Part shown: one piece after another, positions 42,610 through 52,761 of the stretch
How positions within the stretch are numbered: position 1 is the first letter of the stretch
How the letters are laid out: every line of letters begins with the position of its first letter
Assembly (NCBI RefSeq): GCF_022524485.1
Contig: NZ_JAKXMK010000011.1
Span: 186,001 to 250,000 of the forward strand
DNA from: Pseudonocardia alaniniphila
GTDB taxonomy: Bacteria > Actinomycetota > Actinomycetes > Mycobacteriales > Pseudonocardiaceae
Direction of reading: 5' to 3'
Length of the DNA: 64,000 nt
Notes under the pieces: model-generated
What the model was told of the DNA's origin: nothing
Seen by the model: only the letters and a program-made list of their open reading frames with translations
Databases searched by the model: none
Program-made: the position numbers and the translations under genes

Positions 42610-43146
42610 ATGGCCGCCTCTGCCACGGACTCCGCTGCAGCTGTCCGAGCCGTCGGAAGAGCACAGCTCTGCCGTCCAGATGTGGATGACGGAGTTGCGT
42701 GCTGGCGACTTGCTGTAGCTACCCAAGTACTCGACGTCAACTCGCGTTACGCCTACCTGTTGTGGTTTCGAGATTTCGCGGCGACCTCGATCGTCGCGAA
42801 GATGAAAGGCGAGATCGTCGGTTTCGTGTCGGGATACCGGCGTCCTGACGAACGGCGCACCCTCGTCGTCTGGCAGGTCGCCGTGGACGAGCGGGCTCGC
42901 GGCCAAGGCCTGGCTGCGGCGATGATCGACTCTCTTTTCGAGGGCGTCCCCGACACGGATCATCTCGAAACCACGATCACGCCCGACAACGCGGGGTCGA
43001 TCGCTCTCTTCCGGGCTTTCGCCAAGCGGAACGACGCAAAGGTACGGCGGAACGAGCTGTTCGGGCCCGACCTCCTCGGTGCAGGTCACGAGCCCGAAAT
43101 CCTCTTCAGAATCGGTCCGATCGAGCGACCTGAGACGCAAGGATGA
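42610..43146 (+). CDS. ectA: L-2,4-diaminobutyrate acetyltransferase (EctA)
   Basis: A 178-residue GNAT acetyltransferase that transfers acetyl from acetyl-CoA to the gamma-amino group of diaminobutyrate, the second step of ectoine synthesis. The body has [20 protein letters not shown], the acetyl-CoA-binding [20 protein letters not shown], and [20 protein letters not shown]. No strong ribosome-binding site is visible before the ATG. It starts the ectABCD operon, overlapping ectB by 4 bp. The 268-bp gap upstream (42342-42609) should hold the osmotic-stress promoter; no EctR-type regulator lies nearby. Confidence 0.93.
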   Translation: MAASATDSAAAVRAVGRAQLCRPDVDDGVACWRLAVATQVLDVNSRYAYLLWFRDFAATSIVAKMKGEIVGFVSGYRRPDERRTLVVWQVAVDERARGQGLAAAMIDSLFEGVPDTDHLETTITPDNAGSIALFRAFAKRNDAKVRRNELFGPDLLGAGHEPEILFRIGPIERPETQG

Positions 43147-44411
43147 TGATGACCGTTTTCGAAGATCTGGAATCTGAGGTACGAAGTTACTGCCGGAGCT
43201 GGCCCGTGGTGTTCGACACCGCGCAGGGTGCACGTCTGAACGACGTCGACGGCCGCTCCTACCTCGACTTCTTCGCGGGCGCCGGCGCCCTCAACTACGG
43301 GCACAACCCCCCGAAGCTGAAGGGGCCGATGCTGGAGTACCTGGCCAAGGACGGCATCACGCACGGCCTCGACATGTACACGGTGGCCAAAGGTGAGTTC
43401 CTGCACACCTTCGAGGAGATCGTGCTCAGGCCGCGCGACCTCGACTACAAGGTGCAGTTCCCCGGACCCACTGGCGCCAACTCGGTCGAATCGGCACTGA
43501 AACTGGCCCGGAAGATCACCGGCCGGGAGTCGATCATCAACTTCACCCACGCCTTCCACGGCATGACGCTCGGCGCGCTGTCGGTCACCGGCAACTCGAT
43601 GAAGCGGGGTGGCGCCGGGATCCCGCTGGTGCACGCAACACCGATGCCATTCGACAACTATTTCGATGGCACGGTGCCCGACTTCCTCTGGCTGGACCGG
43701 CTGTTGGGCGATGCCGGCAGTGGCCTCAACTACCCGGCGGCCGTCATCGTGGAGACGGTTCAGGGCGAGGGCGGAATCAATCCTGCCAGGGTCGAATGGT
43801 TGCAGGGTCTCGCCGATCTCTGTCACCGGCACGACATCCTGCTCATCGTCGACGACGTGCAGATGGGTGTGGGCCGCACGGGACCGTTCTTCTCCTTCGA
43901 GATCGCCGGCATCCGTCCGGATATCGTCTGCCTGTCCAAATCGATCAGCGGCTACGGCCTGCCGATGGCGCTCACCCTGATCAAACCCGAATACGACCAG
44001 TGGGGTCCCGGCGAGCACAACGGGACATTCCGAGGCAACAACCTCGCATTCGTGACCGCCACTGCGGCGCTGCGCGAGTTCTGGTCGGATGACGTCATGG
44101 AGCGATCAACAATCGCCAAGGGCGAGCGCACGGAAGCAGCGCTGACGGAGCTGGCCGCAGAGTCGAGCGTGGTCGAGTTGACGCCGAAGGGTCGCGGACT
44201 GGCGCGAGGCCTGGCCTTCTCCCAGCCCGAACTGGCCGCCAAATCGTGTGCTGCGGCATTCGGCCGAGGGCTGCTGATGGAGACGTCGGGCCCGTCCGAC
44301 GAGGTCATGAAGATCATGCCGCCGCTGACGATCACCGACGCCGAGCTGGAGGAGGGTCTCGCGATCGTGCGTGATTCCGTACTGGCGACTTTGGAAGGGG
44401 TTTCGGCGTGA
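43143..44411 (+). CDS. ectB: Diaminobutyrate-2-oxoglutarate transaminase (EctB)
   Basis: A 422-residue class III aminotransferase that makes L-2,4-diaminobutyrate from aspartate semialdehyde using glutamate. Family markers are [20 protein letters not shown], the cofactor region [37 protein letters not shown], and the PLP lysine in [15 protein letters not shown]. Length and motif order match EctB. It overlaps ectA and ectC by 4 bp each, so translation is coupled along the operon. Confidence 0.95.
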   Translation: MMMTVFEDLESEVRSYCRSWPVVFDTAQGARLNDVDGRSYLDFFAGAGALNYGHNPPKLKGPMLEYLAKDGITHGLDMYTVAKGEFLHTFEEIVLRPRDLDYKVQFPGPTGANSVESALKLARKITGRESIINFTHAFHGMTLGALSVTGNSMKRGGAGIPLVHATPMPFDNYFDGTVPDFLWLDRLLGDAGSGLNYPAAVIVETVQGEGGINPARVEWLQGLADLCHRHDILLIVDDVQMGVGRTGPFFSFEIAGIRPDIVCLSKSISGYGLPMALTLIKPEYDQWGPGEHNGTFRGNNLAFVTATAALREFWSDDVMERSTIAKGERTEAALTELAAESSVVELTPKGRGLARGLAFSQPELAAKSCAAAFGRGLLMETSGPSDEVMKIMPPLTITDAELEEGLAIVRDSVLATLEGVSA

Positions 44412-44818
44412 TCGTGCGCACCCTCCAGGAGATCACCGACACCGAGCGCGACGTCAAGACCGAGCACTGGCGCAGCAAGCGGATCGTCCTGGCGGGCGAC
44501 GGGGTCGGGTTCTCACTGCACGAGACCGTGCTGGAGGCCGGCTCGATCAACGACTTCTGGTACGCCCACCACATCGAGGCCGTCTGGGTCATCGAGGGCG
44601 AGGGCGAGCTGCACGACAAGGACAACGACGTGACCTACCAGCTCCGGCCTGGCTCGGTCTACGTCCTGAGCGGCCACGAGCACCACCAGCTGCGTCCGCG
44701 TACGGAGATGCGGACGGTCTGCGTGTTCAACCCGCCGGTGACGGGAGGCGAGGTCCACGACGAGAACGGCGTCTACCCCCTGATCGTCCTGCCAAATCCG
44801 GAGGAGGAGGCTTCCTGA
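44408..44818 (+). CDS. ectC: L-ectoine synthase (EctC)
   Basis: A 136-residue cupin that cyclises N-gamma-acetyl-diaminobutyrate to ectoine. It starts [20 protein letters not shown], with the cupin core [20 protein letters not shown] and [19 protein letters not shown]; the glutamate and histidine ligands are present. The length agrees with characterised EctC proteins of about 130 residues. It overlaps ectB by 4 bp, and ectD starts at its last base. Confidence 0.95.
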   Translation: MIVRTLQEITDTERDVKTEHWRSKRIVLAGDGVGFSLHETVLEAGSINDFWYAHHIEAVWVIEGEGELHDKDNDVTYQLRPGSVYVLSGHEHHQLRPRTEMRTVCVFNPPVTGGEVHDENGVYPLIVLPNPEEEAS

Positions 44819-45723
44819 TGACCCTGGTCGACACCGCAACTGCCGACCGTTACCCCACCCGCGTCGCCGATCGGCCCGCACTGCTCGACCGTGTCGAGCC
44901 CACCGTCTGGGCCGGTATGGATGTGCCCGGTCATCTGTCGCCCGCCGAGCTCGCCGCGCACGAGCGCGACGGCTTCGTCACGGTGCCGGAGCTGCTGACA
45001 CCCGCCGAGGTGGCCACGTACAGCGCGGAGCTCGACCGGCTGGCCTCGGACCCCGCGATCCGTGAGGACGAGCGAACGGTCGTCGAGAAGACGTCGCAGC
45101 AGGTGCGCTCCATCTTCGAGGTGCACCGGATCAGCGACGCCGTCGCCGCGCTCGTCGCCGACGAGCGGGTGGCCGGGCGGGCCCGCCAGATCCTCGGTTC
45201 CGACGTCTACGTCCACCAGAGCCGCATCAACTACAAGCCGGGCTTCGGTGGCGGCGGCTTCTACTGGCACTCGGACTTCGAGACCTGGCACGCCGAGGAC
45301 GGCATGCCCACGCCGCGGGCGGTGAGCATCTCGATCGCGCTCACCGAGAACTACCCGCACAACGGCTGTCTCATGATCATGCCCGGATCGCACCGCACCT
45401 TCGTCGCGTGCGTGGGAGAGACGCCTGCCGACCACTACAAGGAGTCCCTGCGCGAGCAGGAGATCGGCACACCCGACCCGGAGAGCCTCACGACCCTCGC
45501 CGACCGGCACGGGATCGCGATGCTGACCGGTGCGGCCGGGTCGGCCACGCTGTTCGACTCCAACTGCATGCACGGCTCCGCGAGCAACATCACGCCGTAC
45601 TCGCGGTCGAACATCTTCGTGGTGTTCAACAGCGTGGACAACGGCCTGACCGAGCCGTTCTCGGCGCCGTCACCACGGCCGTCCTACATCGCGGCGCGGG
45701 AGATCACGCCGATCCCGGGTTAG
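44818..45723 (+). CDS. ectD: Ectoine hydroxylase (EctD)
   Basis: A 301-residue Fe(II)/2-oxoglutarate dioxygenase that hydroxylates ectoine to 5-hydroxyectoine. The EctD signature around FYWHSDFETWHAEDGMP provides the iron ligands histidine and aspartate, and SNCMHGSASNITPYSRSNIF carries the distal histidine and the 2-oxoglutarate arginine. The start follows GAGGAGGAGGC inside the ectC end. It completes the ectABCD operon, so this organism should make both compatible solutes. Confidence 0.95.
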   Translation: MTLVDTATADRYPTRVADRPALLDRVEPTVWAGMDVPGHLSPAELAAHERDGFVTVPELLTPAEVATYSAELDRLASDPAIREDERTVVEKTSQQVRSIFEVHRISDAVAALVADERVAGRARQILGSDVYVHQSRINYKPGFGGGGFYWHSDFETWHAEDGMPTPRAVSISIALTENYPHNGCLMIMPGSHRTFVACVGETPADHYKESLREQEIGTPDPESLTTLADRHGIAMLTGAAGSATLFDSNCMHGSASNITPYSRSNIFVVFNSVDNGLTEPFSAPSPRPSYIAAREITPIPG

Positions 45724-45883
45724 TGTCGCGGAAACGGGGTTCCTTGCCCGGATCCGGTGTCCAGGTGGATGGATCGCAAGGCGGAGGAGGCGCCGATACC
45801 GCTGTTGTATCGGGGCCGACGACAACGCCGCGAGGCGCCGCCCGGGCGCCGGAGGCGGGTAAGACGACCTCGTTTCCTCGGCA

Positions 45884-46669
45884 CTAAACGGCGGGCTGCC
45901 TGCCGTCGAGGTCGAGGGGGAGCAGGTCAGGGCGCTTCGGTGTGAACCCGTCGCCCGTCCTGCGCCCCCTCAGCCGTCCGCGGACGTACGGCATCACGAA
46001 GTTGCGCATCCAGACGAGGTCCTCGACCTGGCGGTGGCGCCACGGTGCAGGGTCGGCCGCAGGCAGCGGGACGCGCCAGTCCTCGGCGACGGGCTCGCCG
46101 AGCGTCTCCAGCACGCGCAGCGCAACGCGGCGGTGGCCCTCGGCGGTGAGGTGCAGGCGGTCCTTGCCCCAGGTGCGGGGATCCGCCAGCGGGGCCATTC
46201 CCCAGAGGTCGACGACCGTGCTGCCGTGGCGCTCGGCGCTGGCCCGCATCAGCTCGTTGTAGCAGGCCACCCGCCCCCGCAGGCGGCGGATGAGCGGGTG
46301 CATCCGGCCCAGGTCGAAGCCGGTGAAGACGAACACCTGCGCGCCGGTGGCGGTGACCCGTTCCAGCGCGGCGTCGAATCGGCGCGCGAGGTCGTCGGTG
46401 TCGCAGGTGAAGCGGATGATGTCGTTGCCGCCTGCGCAGAACGCGATGAGGTCCGGCTGCAGCCGCTCGGCCACAGGGAGCTGGTCGGCGACGATCTGGT
46501 CGAGCAACTTGCCGCGTACGGCGAGGTTGGCGTAGCGATACCCCGGCCTGGTGGCGCCCAGCCGCTCCGCCACTCGGTCGGCCCAGCCCCGCGGCGTGCC
46601 GTCCGGCCGCCAGTCGTCCAGACCTTCCGTGAAGCTGTCACCGAGCGCCACGAAACTGTTCCCGGCCAC
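45884..46669 (-). CDS. SGNH/GDSL hydrolase
   Basis: A 261-residue esterase/lipase of the SGNH fold. Block I FVALGDSFTEGLDD carries the nucleophile serine, block III FCAGGNDIIRF the asparagine, and block V DRLHLTAEGHRRVA the histidine. No signal peptide is present, so it is cytoplasmic or released by another route. It is the typical actinobacterial GDSL hydrolase of unknown substrate. It is divergent from the DUF3159 gene and convergent with the ect operon. Confidence 0.9.
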   Translation of the reverse strand: MAGNSFVALGDSFTEGLDDWRPDGTPRGWADRVAERLGATRPGYRYANLAVRGKLLDQIVADQLPVAERLQPDLIAFCAGGNDIIRFTCDTDDLARRFDAALERVTATGAQVFVFTGFDLGRMHPLIRRLRGRVACYNELMRASAERHGSTVVDLWGMAPLADPRTWGKDRLHLTAEGHRRVALRVLETLGEPVAEDWRVPLPAADPAPWRHRQVEDLVWMRNFVMPYVRGRLRGRRTGDGFTPKRPDLLPLDLDGRQPAV

Positions 46670-46831
46670 TTCACGTCCTTCCGTTCATGTCCGCTTCACC
46701 CCTGTGTTGGGTGCAGATCGCTCCAATATCACCCAGGAGTAGCGGCGTGCGCCAGTGTCGGGCGGGTGATGTGCGGGCTTCCGAAGGAACGTGAAGCGCG
46801 CATCCGGGGCGAGATAAGGCACGCTTGCCTG

Positions 46832-47515
46832 GTGGCTCGTCGCAATCCCAAGCCCGACGCGTCGCTGGCGCACATCCTCGGTGGTCACGGCGGTGCGATC
46901 GACGCGACGGTGCCGGTTGTCGGTTTCGTCCTGGTCTTCACCCTTGCCGACTCCGCGTCCTGGACGTCCCCCATCGCATGGGCGGCGGGTGCGGCGCTGC
47001 TCACAGCCGTCGTCATCGCCGTGGTCCGGCTCGCCGGTGGCAAGCAGCCGCGGGCCGTGCTGTTCGGCCTGCTCGGAGTGGCGGTGGCGGCGCTCGTGGC
47101 GCTCTACACCGGCCGGGCCGTCGACTTCTTCCTCGTCCAGATCGTGTCCAACGCGGCGAGTGCGCTCGCCTGGGCGGTCTCGATCGTGATCAGGTGGCCG
47201 CTGCTCGGTGTGGTCGTGGGCACCCTGCTCGGCCAGCGCACCCGCTGGCGGCGTGACCCCGACCTGCTACGGGGCTACCAGCGGGCCAGCTGGCTGTGGG
47301 TCGGCCAGTACCTGGTGCGTCTGGCCGTGTTCCTGCCGTTGTACGTGGCCGACGCCGTGGTCCCACTGGGCATCGCGCGGGCGGCGCTCACCTGGCCGCT
47401 CGTCGCGCTGTGCGTGGCGCTGTCCTGGCCGGTGCTCCGTTCGGCCCTGCCGGAGGGCCACCGTGGTCTGCGCCATCCGGCGGAAGGAGATGCCGGCTCC
47501 CGTTCGGCGACGTGA
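46832..47515 (+). CDS. DUF3159 family membrane protein
   Basis: A membrane protein of about 227 residues with roughly five or six hydrophobic helices. The motif DASLAHILGGHGGAIDATVP at the N-terminus is the DUF3159 signature, followed by helices such as IAWAAGAALLTAVVIAVVRL. The GTG at 46832 sits at the family's usual beginning; an in-frame ATG at 46769 would add 21 residues and is possible. Function unknown; relatives are widespread in actinobacteria, often near deoxyuridine triphosphatase and OB-fold genes, which are not seen here. Confidence 0.8.
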   Translation: MARRNPKPDASLAHILGGHGGAIDATVPVVGFVLVFTLADSASWTSPIAWAAGAALLTAVVIAVVRLAGGKQPRAVLFGLLGVAVAALVALYTGRAVDFFLVQIVSNAASALAWAVSIVIRWPLLGVVVGTLLGQRTRWRRDPDLLRGYQRASWLWVGQYLVRLAVFLPLYVADAVVPLGIARAALTWPLVALCVALSWPVLRSALPEGHRGLRHPAEGDAGSRSAT

Positions 47516-47615
47516 ACGATCTCACCCGACGTTGATCGTCTGGAGCGATCCGGAACGATCGTGCGTTGAAGAGCGGTACCCCGACCGCTCGAAGACGTGA
47601 TCGTCCACAGGAGCC

Positions 47616-48758
47616 ATGCAGCAGTTCCCCAGCGCCCCACGTCCAGACCAACCCCGCAACGGCGGGAGCCACGGCCATCCTCCCCGGATTCCGGCGCCTC
47701 GCGCCCCCGGGAACCAGCCGCCCAAGAACCGGATCCCCTCGCCTCGGTCCCCGCAGCCCGAGCCTCCCCGGATCGTTCCGACCACCGCTGCGGCGGCGGG
47801 CCAGCAGACGGCGGTGGAGACGCAGCCGAATGCCGCCGCCGTCGGCCTGACGATCAACAAGGTGATCGCCGGGGCCGGAGCGGCCGCGACGAGCGCCGTT
47901 CTCGGGTCCTTCTTCGGTGCGGAGGGCACGGTGGCGGGCGCCGCGCTGGGATCGGTCGCGAGCACCGTGGCCACCGCGGTCTACCAGCAGTCCCTCGACC
48001 GCACGCGCGATCGGCTGGTGGCGCGGGTCCGGGTGCCGCGGCGCGGTTCCGAGAACGCCCCCGCCGCCGGTTCGGCTGTCCCCGGCCCGGCCCTGGCGGC
48101 GGAGTTGGCCGCCGAGGTCACCATGCCGATGCCGCGTATCTCGCCGGAAGGGGCGACCACGCACCTGCGTGTCGAGCCCGCCGTGCCGGCGCGGACCTCA
48201 CGGCGCCGCTTCGTGCTGTGGTCGGCGGCGACCGTGCTGATCTTCGCGTTGAGCATGCTCGCCGTCACCGGTGTCGAGTGGGCCAAGGGCTCCACGCTTA
48301 CCTCGGGCGAGTCCGGGACGTCCGTCGGGCGGGTGTTCGAGGGCAGGCACGAGAGCCCGAGCAAGCACGACGAGACGGTCGAGCCGTCCACGACGCCGGA
48401 GCCGTCGAGGTCCTCCGAGCCCACCACCACCGAGCCGAGCACCAGCGACAGCACCAGGTCGACGGGCACCCCGGAGAGCGGCGCGAACCCGTCGACGGCC
48501 CAGGACTCCAGCGGCAATCCCACCTCCAGCGCCGATGTTCCGACCCAGGGCTCGGGCTCGACCGGCGATTCCGGGAACGGCGGCTCGAGCAACGACCGGT
48601 CGGACAGCAACGGCTCCGGCAGCGACGGTTCCAGGAGTGGCGACTCCGGAAGCGGCGGCTCCAGCGGCAGTGGTTCCGGCAGCGGTGGCGCAGGCAATGC
48701 CGCCGGGCGCGCCGTGCCGACGCCGCTCGTCCCGGTGCCGGGGGCTCAGGTGCAGTGA
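47616..48758 (+). CDS. Proline-rich membrane protein with Ser/Gly/Thr-rich outer tail
   Basis: A 380-residue protein of unusual composition. The first 60 residues are proline-rich and polar. A hydrophobic, glycine/alanine-rich segment follows (LTINKVIAGAGAAATSAVLG to LGSVASTVATAVYQQSLDR). A single membrane helix is at about residues 208-225 (FVLWSAATVLIFALSMLAVT). The tail after it is almost entirely Ser, Gly, Thr, Asp and Pro, a likely cell-wall-spanning region. The proline-rich N-terminus would be inside the cell. Function unknown; no domain recognised. GC-biased composition makes the frame reliable (long with no stop). Confidence 0.7.
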   Translation: MQQFPSAPRPDQPRNGGSHGHPPRIPAPRAPGNQPPKNRIPSPRSPQPEPPRIVPTTAAAAGQQTAVETQPNAAAVGLTINKVIAGAGAAATSAVLGSFFGAEGTVAGAALGSVASTVATAVYQQSLDRTRDRLVARVRVPRRGSENAPAAGSAVPGPALAAELAAEVTMPMPRISPEGATTHLRVEPAVPARTSRRRFVLWSAATVLIFALSMLAVTGVEWAKGSTLTSGESGTSVGRVFEGRHESPSKHDETVEPSTTPEPSRSSEPTTTEPSTSDSTRSTGTPESGANPSTAQDSSGNPTSSADVPTQGSGSTGDSGNGGSSNDRSDSNGSGSDGSRSGDSGSGGSSGSGSGSGGAGNAAGRAVPTPLVPVPGAQVQ

Positions 48759-48783
48759 GCCCCGGCGGCCCGACGCGGGACTG

Positions 48784-49452
48784 TCAGGCGCGGACCCGGG
48801 CGGCGAGAGCGGCCGCAGCCGCCCGGGGGTCCTCCGCCTGCGTGATCGCCCGCACCACGACGATCCGGTCGGCGCCGGCGGCCAGCACCTCGTCGAGCCG
48901 GTCGTGGTCGATGCCACCGATGGCGAACCACGGTCGCGACGGCGACCGGCCGGCGACGGCGCGCACGAGGTCGAGGCCCGGTGCCGGGCGGCCCGGTTTC
49001 GTCGGTGTGGGCCAGCAGGGGCCGACGCAGAAGTAGTCCACGCCCGGCTCCTCCGCGGCCCTCGCGGTCTCCTCGGCGCTGTGCGACGAGCGTCCGATGA
49101 CGACCTCGTCGCCCACGATCTTGCGCGCCCACTCGACGGGGAGGTCATCCTGTCCGAGATGCAGCACGTCGGCCCCGGCCGCGAGCGCCACATCGGCCCG
49201 GTCGTTCACCGCGAGCAGCGCCCCGTGCCGGGCACACGCCTCGGCGAGAACCTCCAGCGCGGTGAGTTCCTCCCGAGCCTCCAGCGCGCCGTCCGCGCCC
49301 TTGTCACGTAGCTGCACGATGTCGACGCCGCCGGCGAGCGCCGCGTCGGCGAACTCCGCGAGGTCGCCCGTGCGCCGCCGCGCGTCGGTGCAGAGGTAGA
49401 GGCGGGCGTCGGCCAGTCGCGCGCGCAGCGCGTCTCCGTCGAATCCGGGCAC
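48784..49452 (-). CDS. thiE: Thiamine-phosphate synthase (ThiE)
   Basis: A 222-residue TIM-barrel enzyme that joins HMP-pyrophosphate and the thiazole phosphate to thiamine phosphate. Family features are [33 protein letters not shown], the pyrophosphate-binding [13 protein letters not shown], and [20 protein letters not shown]. The GTG at 49452 follows AGGGTCGG. It is divergent from the riboswitch-controlled thiO-thiS-thiG operon; no TPP aptamer was seen on its own side. Confidence 0.92.
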   Translation of the reverse strand: MPGFDGDALRARLADARLYLCTDARRRTGDLAEFADAALAGGVDIVQLRDKGADGALEAREELTALEVLAEACARHGALLAVNDRADVALAAGADVLHLGQDDLPVEWARKIVGDEVVIGRSSHSAEETARAAEEPGVDYFCVGPCWPTPTKPGRPAPGLDLVRAVAGRSPSRPWFAIGGIDHDRLDEVLAAGADRIVVVRAITQAEDPRAAAAALAARVRA

Positions 49453-49461
49453 GGGGACCGA

Positions 49462-49492
49462 CCCTACGCGGCTGCGTACGCAGCGCGTAGGG
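49462..49492. promoter_or_regulatory. Near-perfect palindrome between divergent thi genes
   Basis: CCCTACGC (49462-49469) and GCGTAGGG (49485-49492) flank the self-complementary core GCTGCGTACGCAGC with a one-base asymmetry. It lies between the thiE start and the TPP riboswitch and may be an operator or a divergent-promoter structure. Confidence 0.45.
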
Positions 49493-49500
49493 TGAACCGC

Positions 49501-49592
49501 AGGTGACGCACGGGAGCCCGGTTCACGGGCTGAGAGGGGATCTGAAGATCCCGACCGTCGAACCTGATCCGGGTCATGCCGGCGCAGGGAGC
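49501..49592 (+). ncRNA. TPP riboswitch (THI element)
   Basis: The conserved aptamer blocks are all present: the CGGGAGCCC stem pairing with GGGCTGAGAGGG, then ACCTGATCCGGGTCATGCCG followed by GCGCAGGGAG. They match the THI-box consensus CTGAGA ... ACCTGAT ... GCGNAGGGA. The 3' end is within a few bases of the GGGGAG site before thiO (start 49599), so control is probably by occluding translation initiation when TPP is bound. Confidence 0.95.
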
Positions 49593-49598
49593 GGGGAG

Positions 49599-50766
49599 AT
49601 GACGAAGTCACGGTTGGCATTCATCGGTGCAGGTGTGATCGGCCTGTCCTGCGCATGGCGGGCAGCGTCGGCGGGGCTGCGGGTCACGGTGGTCGACCCT
49701 GCGCCCGCGTCCGGGGCGTCCTGGGTGGCAGGCGGCATGCTCGCCCCGGTCACCGAGGCCTGGCCCGGCGAGGAGGCGTTGCTGGAGCTCGGCGTCGAGT
49801 CCGTGCGGCGCTGGCCGGGCTTCGCCGAGGAGCTCGGTGTGGCGGCGGGCCAGTCGGCCGGGCTCCGTACCGAGGGCACCGTGGTGGTGGCCACAGGGTC
49901 GGGCGATCGCGCCGAGCTGGACACGTTGGCGGATTACCTCGCCCGGCTCGGCCGCGCGGTCGAGCGCCTGTCCGGCCGGGAGCTGCGCCGTCTGGAGCCC
50001 GCGCTGGGGCCTGACGTCCGTGGTGGCTTGTCCGTGCCAGGCGACCTCGCGGTCGACAACCGCATGCTGCTCGCCGCACTGCGGACGGCCGCCGAGCGGG
50101 CCGGGGCGACCTTCGTGGAGAGCGCCGCGCGCGCCGTCCTCGACGACGGAACGCGCGTCACCGGCGTGCGGACCGACGGCGCCGACCTGGAGTCCGACGT
50201 CGTCATCGTCTGCGCGGGCGCCCACTCCGGCTCATTGCACCCGGTTCTCACCGGCCTGGTGCGCCCGGTCAAGGGCGAGATCCTGCGGCTGGCGCACCGC
50301 GCCGGGGCGTTCCCGCCTCCGAGCCGCACCGTGCGGGCCCTCGTGGACGGGCGCCCGGTCTACGTCGTGCCGCGTGACGGAGGCGGCCTCGTCGTCGGCG
50401 CCACGCAGGCCGAGACCGGCTTCGACACCGAGGTGACCGTCGGTGGCGTGCGCGACCTGCTGCGCGACGCCGAGCGCGTGCTCCCCGGCATCGCCGAGTA
50501 CGCGCTGGTCGAGAGCGCCGCCGGGCTGCGCCCCGGCAGCCCCGACAACCTGCCACTGGTGGGTGCGCTCGGCCCGGAGGGGCTGCTCGTCGCCACCGGC
50601 CACCACCGCAACGGGATGCTGCTCGCGCCGGTCACAGCCGATGCCGTGCTCCAACTGCTGCACGGCCGTCCCGTGCCTGATGCGATGCGCCCGGCCGACC
50701 CAGCACGCGTCACCGCCGCCGCGCCCAGCGCAGGCCGAGGCCATCGGTACCCCGAGGAGGTTGCAC

Positions 50767-50789
<23 letters not shown>
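49599..50789 (+). CDS. thiO: Glycine oxidase (ThiO)
   Basis: A 396-residue FAD enzyme of the D-amino-acid-oxidase type that oxidises glycine to the imine used for the thiazole ring. It has the FAD motif [35 protein letters not shown], and the C-terminal flavin site [20 protein letters not shown]. The ATG follows GCGGGGAG, just after the TPP aptamer. The end overlaps thiS by 23 bp. Residues after about 365 extend past the usual end and are weakly conserved. Confidence 0.92.
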
Positions 50790-51767
<978 letters not shown>

Positions 51768-51776
51768 CGACGGCCC

Positions 51777-52118
51777 TCACTCCACGAAGCAGAACTCGTT
51801 GCCTTCCGGGTCGTGCATCACCTGGAAGGAGCCCTGGGCATCGGTGACGACGTCGCCGCTGCGCGTGGCCCCGAGCGCCACGGCCTCGTCCGCGGCCGGT
51901 CCGATGGCCGGCACGGCGAGGTCGAGGTGCAGCCGGTTCTTGGTGGCCTTGTGCTCGGGTACCGCCTGGAACGCGAGCCGCGGCGTGCCCGGCGGATCGA
52001 CGTAGGACCACGACGCCGCACGGTCCACCGGCTCCCCGCCCAGCAGGGCCGCCCAGAACCGGACGAGCCGGGCCGGGTCGTGGCAGTCGACGACGATCTC
52101 GTCGAGTCGGGCGCGCAC
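51777..52118 (-). CDS. VOC family (glyoxalase-like) protein
   Basis: A 113-residue protein with a vicinal-oxygen-chelate fold of the short type: LDEIVVDCHDPARLVRFWAA at the start, KNRLHLDLAVPAIG in the middle and QVMHDPEGNEFCFVE at the end. The last motif is the classic metal-ligand strand of this family (glutamate in NEFC). Such proteins serve as glyoxalases, dioxygenases or drug-binding proteins; the actual role is open. GTG start at 52118. It follows the carbonic anhydrase gene on the same strand after 7 bp. Confidence 0.87.
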   Translation of the reverse strand: MRARLDEIVVDCHDPARLVRFWAALLGGEPVDRAASWSYVDPPGTPRLAFQAVPEHKATKNRLHLDLAVPAIGPAADEAVALGATRSGDVVTDAQGSFQVMHDPEGNEFCFVE

Positions 52119-52125
52119 GTGCCCC

Positions 52126-52665
52126 TCAGCCCTCGTGCACCGGGACGACCGGTGTGACGCTCGCGCGGTGGCGCCGGGCCAGCTCCTGGTAGATCCCGGG
52201 GTTGCCCTCCACCCACCAGCGGGCCGACTGCGTCAGTGGCCCCTTCACCCTGGCCACCGTGTCCAGCACGAGCTGCTCGTCGGGCACCACGGTGTTGGGC
52301 GCGACGGTGGCCCCCGCACCGATCAGGCAGCGCGCCCCGATGCGGGCGCCGTCCTGGATCGTCGAGCCGTTGCCTATCAGCGCCTCGCGGCCGATCACGG
52401 CACCGTGCACCACACAGAGGTGGCCGATCGTCGCGCCCGGGCCGACCTCGGTGACGGGATCCGTTCCGCCGTGCAGCACGCAGCTGTCCTGCACGTTCGC
52501 GCCCTCGCGGACGATGATCGGGCCGAAGTCGGCGCGGAGCACCGCGTTGTACCAGATGGATGCGTGGGCCTCGACGTGTACATCGCCGACCAGCGTGGCG
52601 GTGGGAGCGATGAAGGCGTCGGGATGCACGGTCGGGGACTTACCCTCGAACGAGAACAACGGCAT
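52126..52665 (-). CDS. Gamma-class carbonic anhydrase-like protein
   Basis: A 179-residue left-handed beta-helix protein with repeated hexapeptides. It has the zinc-ligand histidines in VLHGGTDPVTE and IGHLCVVHGAVIG, the arginine in VLRADFGPIIV and the NAVLRAD segment seen in gamma-CAs. It interconverts carbon dioxide and bicarbonate if active; many actinobacterial relatives are unverified. ATG at 52665. It is divergent from the GerMN lipoprotein gene, 96 bp apart, and leads the VOC gene. Confidence 0.88.
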   Translation of the reverse strand: MPLFSFEGKSPTVHPDAFIAPTATLVGDVHVEAHASIWYNAVLRADFGPIIVREGANVQDSCVLHGGTDPVTEVGPGATIGHLCVVHGAVIGREALIGNGSTIQDGARIGARCLIGAGATVAPNTVVPDEQLVLDTVARVKGPLTQSARWWVEGNPGIYQELARRHRASVTPVVPVHEG

Positions 52666-52761
52666 GGGCCGCAGGGTGCCACCCGGGCGCGTCCGGCGCG
52701 TCGTGCGGGCAGCCGGGCGGCATCCGGCACGGTGGAACCGAACCCTGCGGAGGTGCTCGGG

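Noticed and set aside
47534..47602. Further copy of the GATC-bounded repeats between 47515 and 47616
   Set aside because: GATCGT and a reverse GATCCGGAACGATC occur, but the length (69 bp between outer GATCs), poor arm pairing and the same-direction flanking genes do not match either family. It may be a decayed relic.
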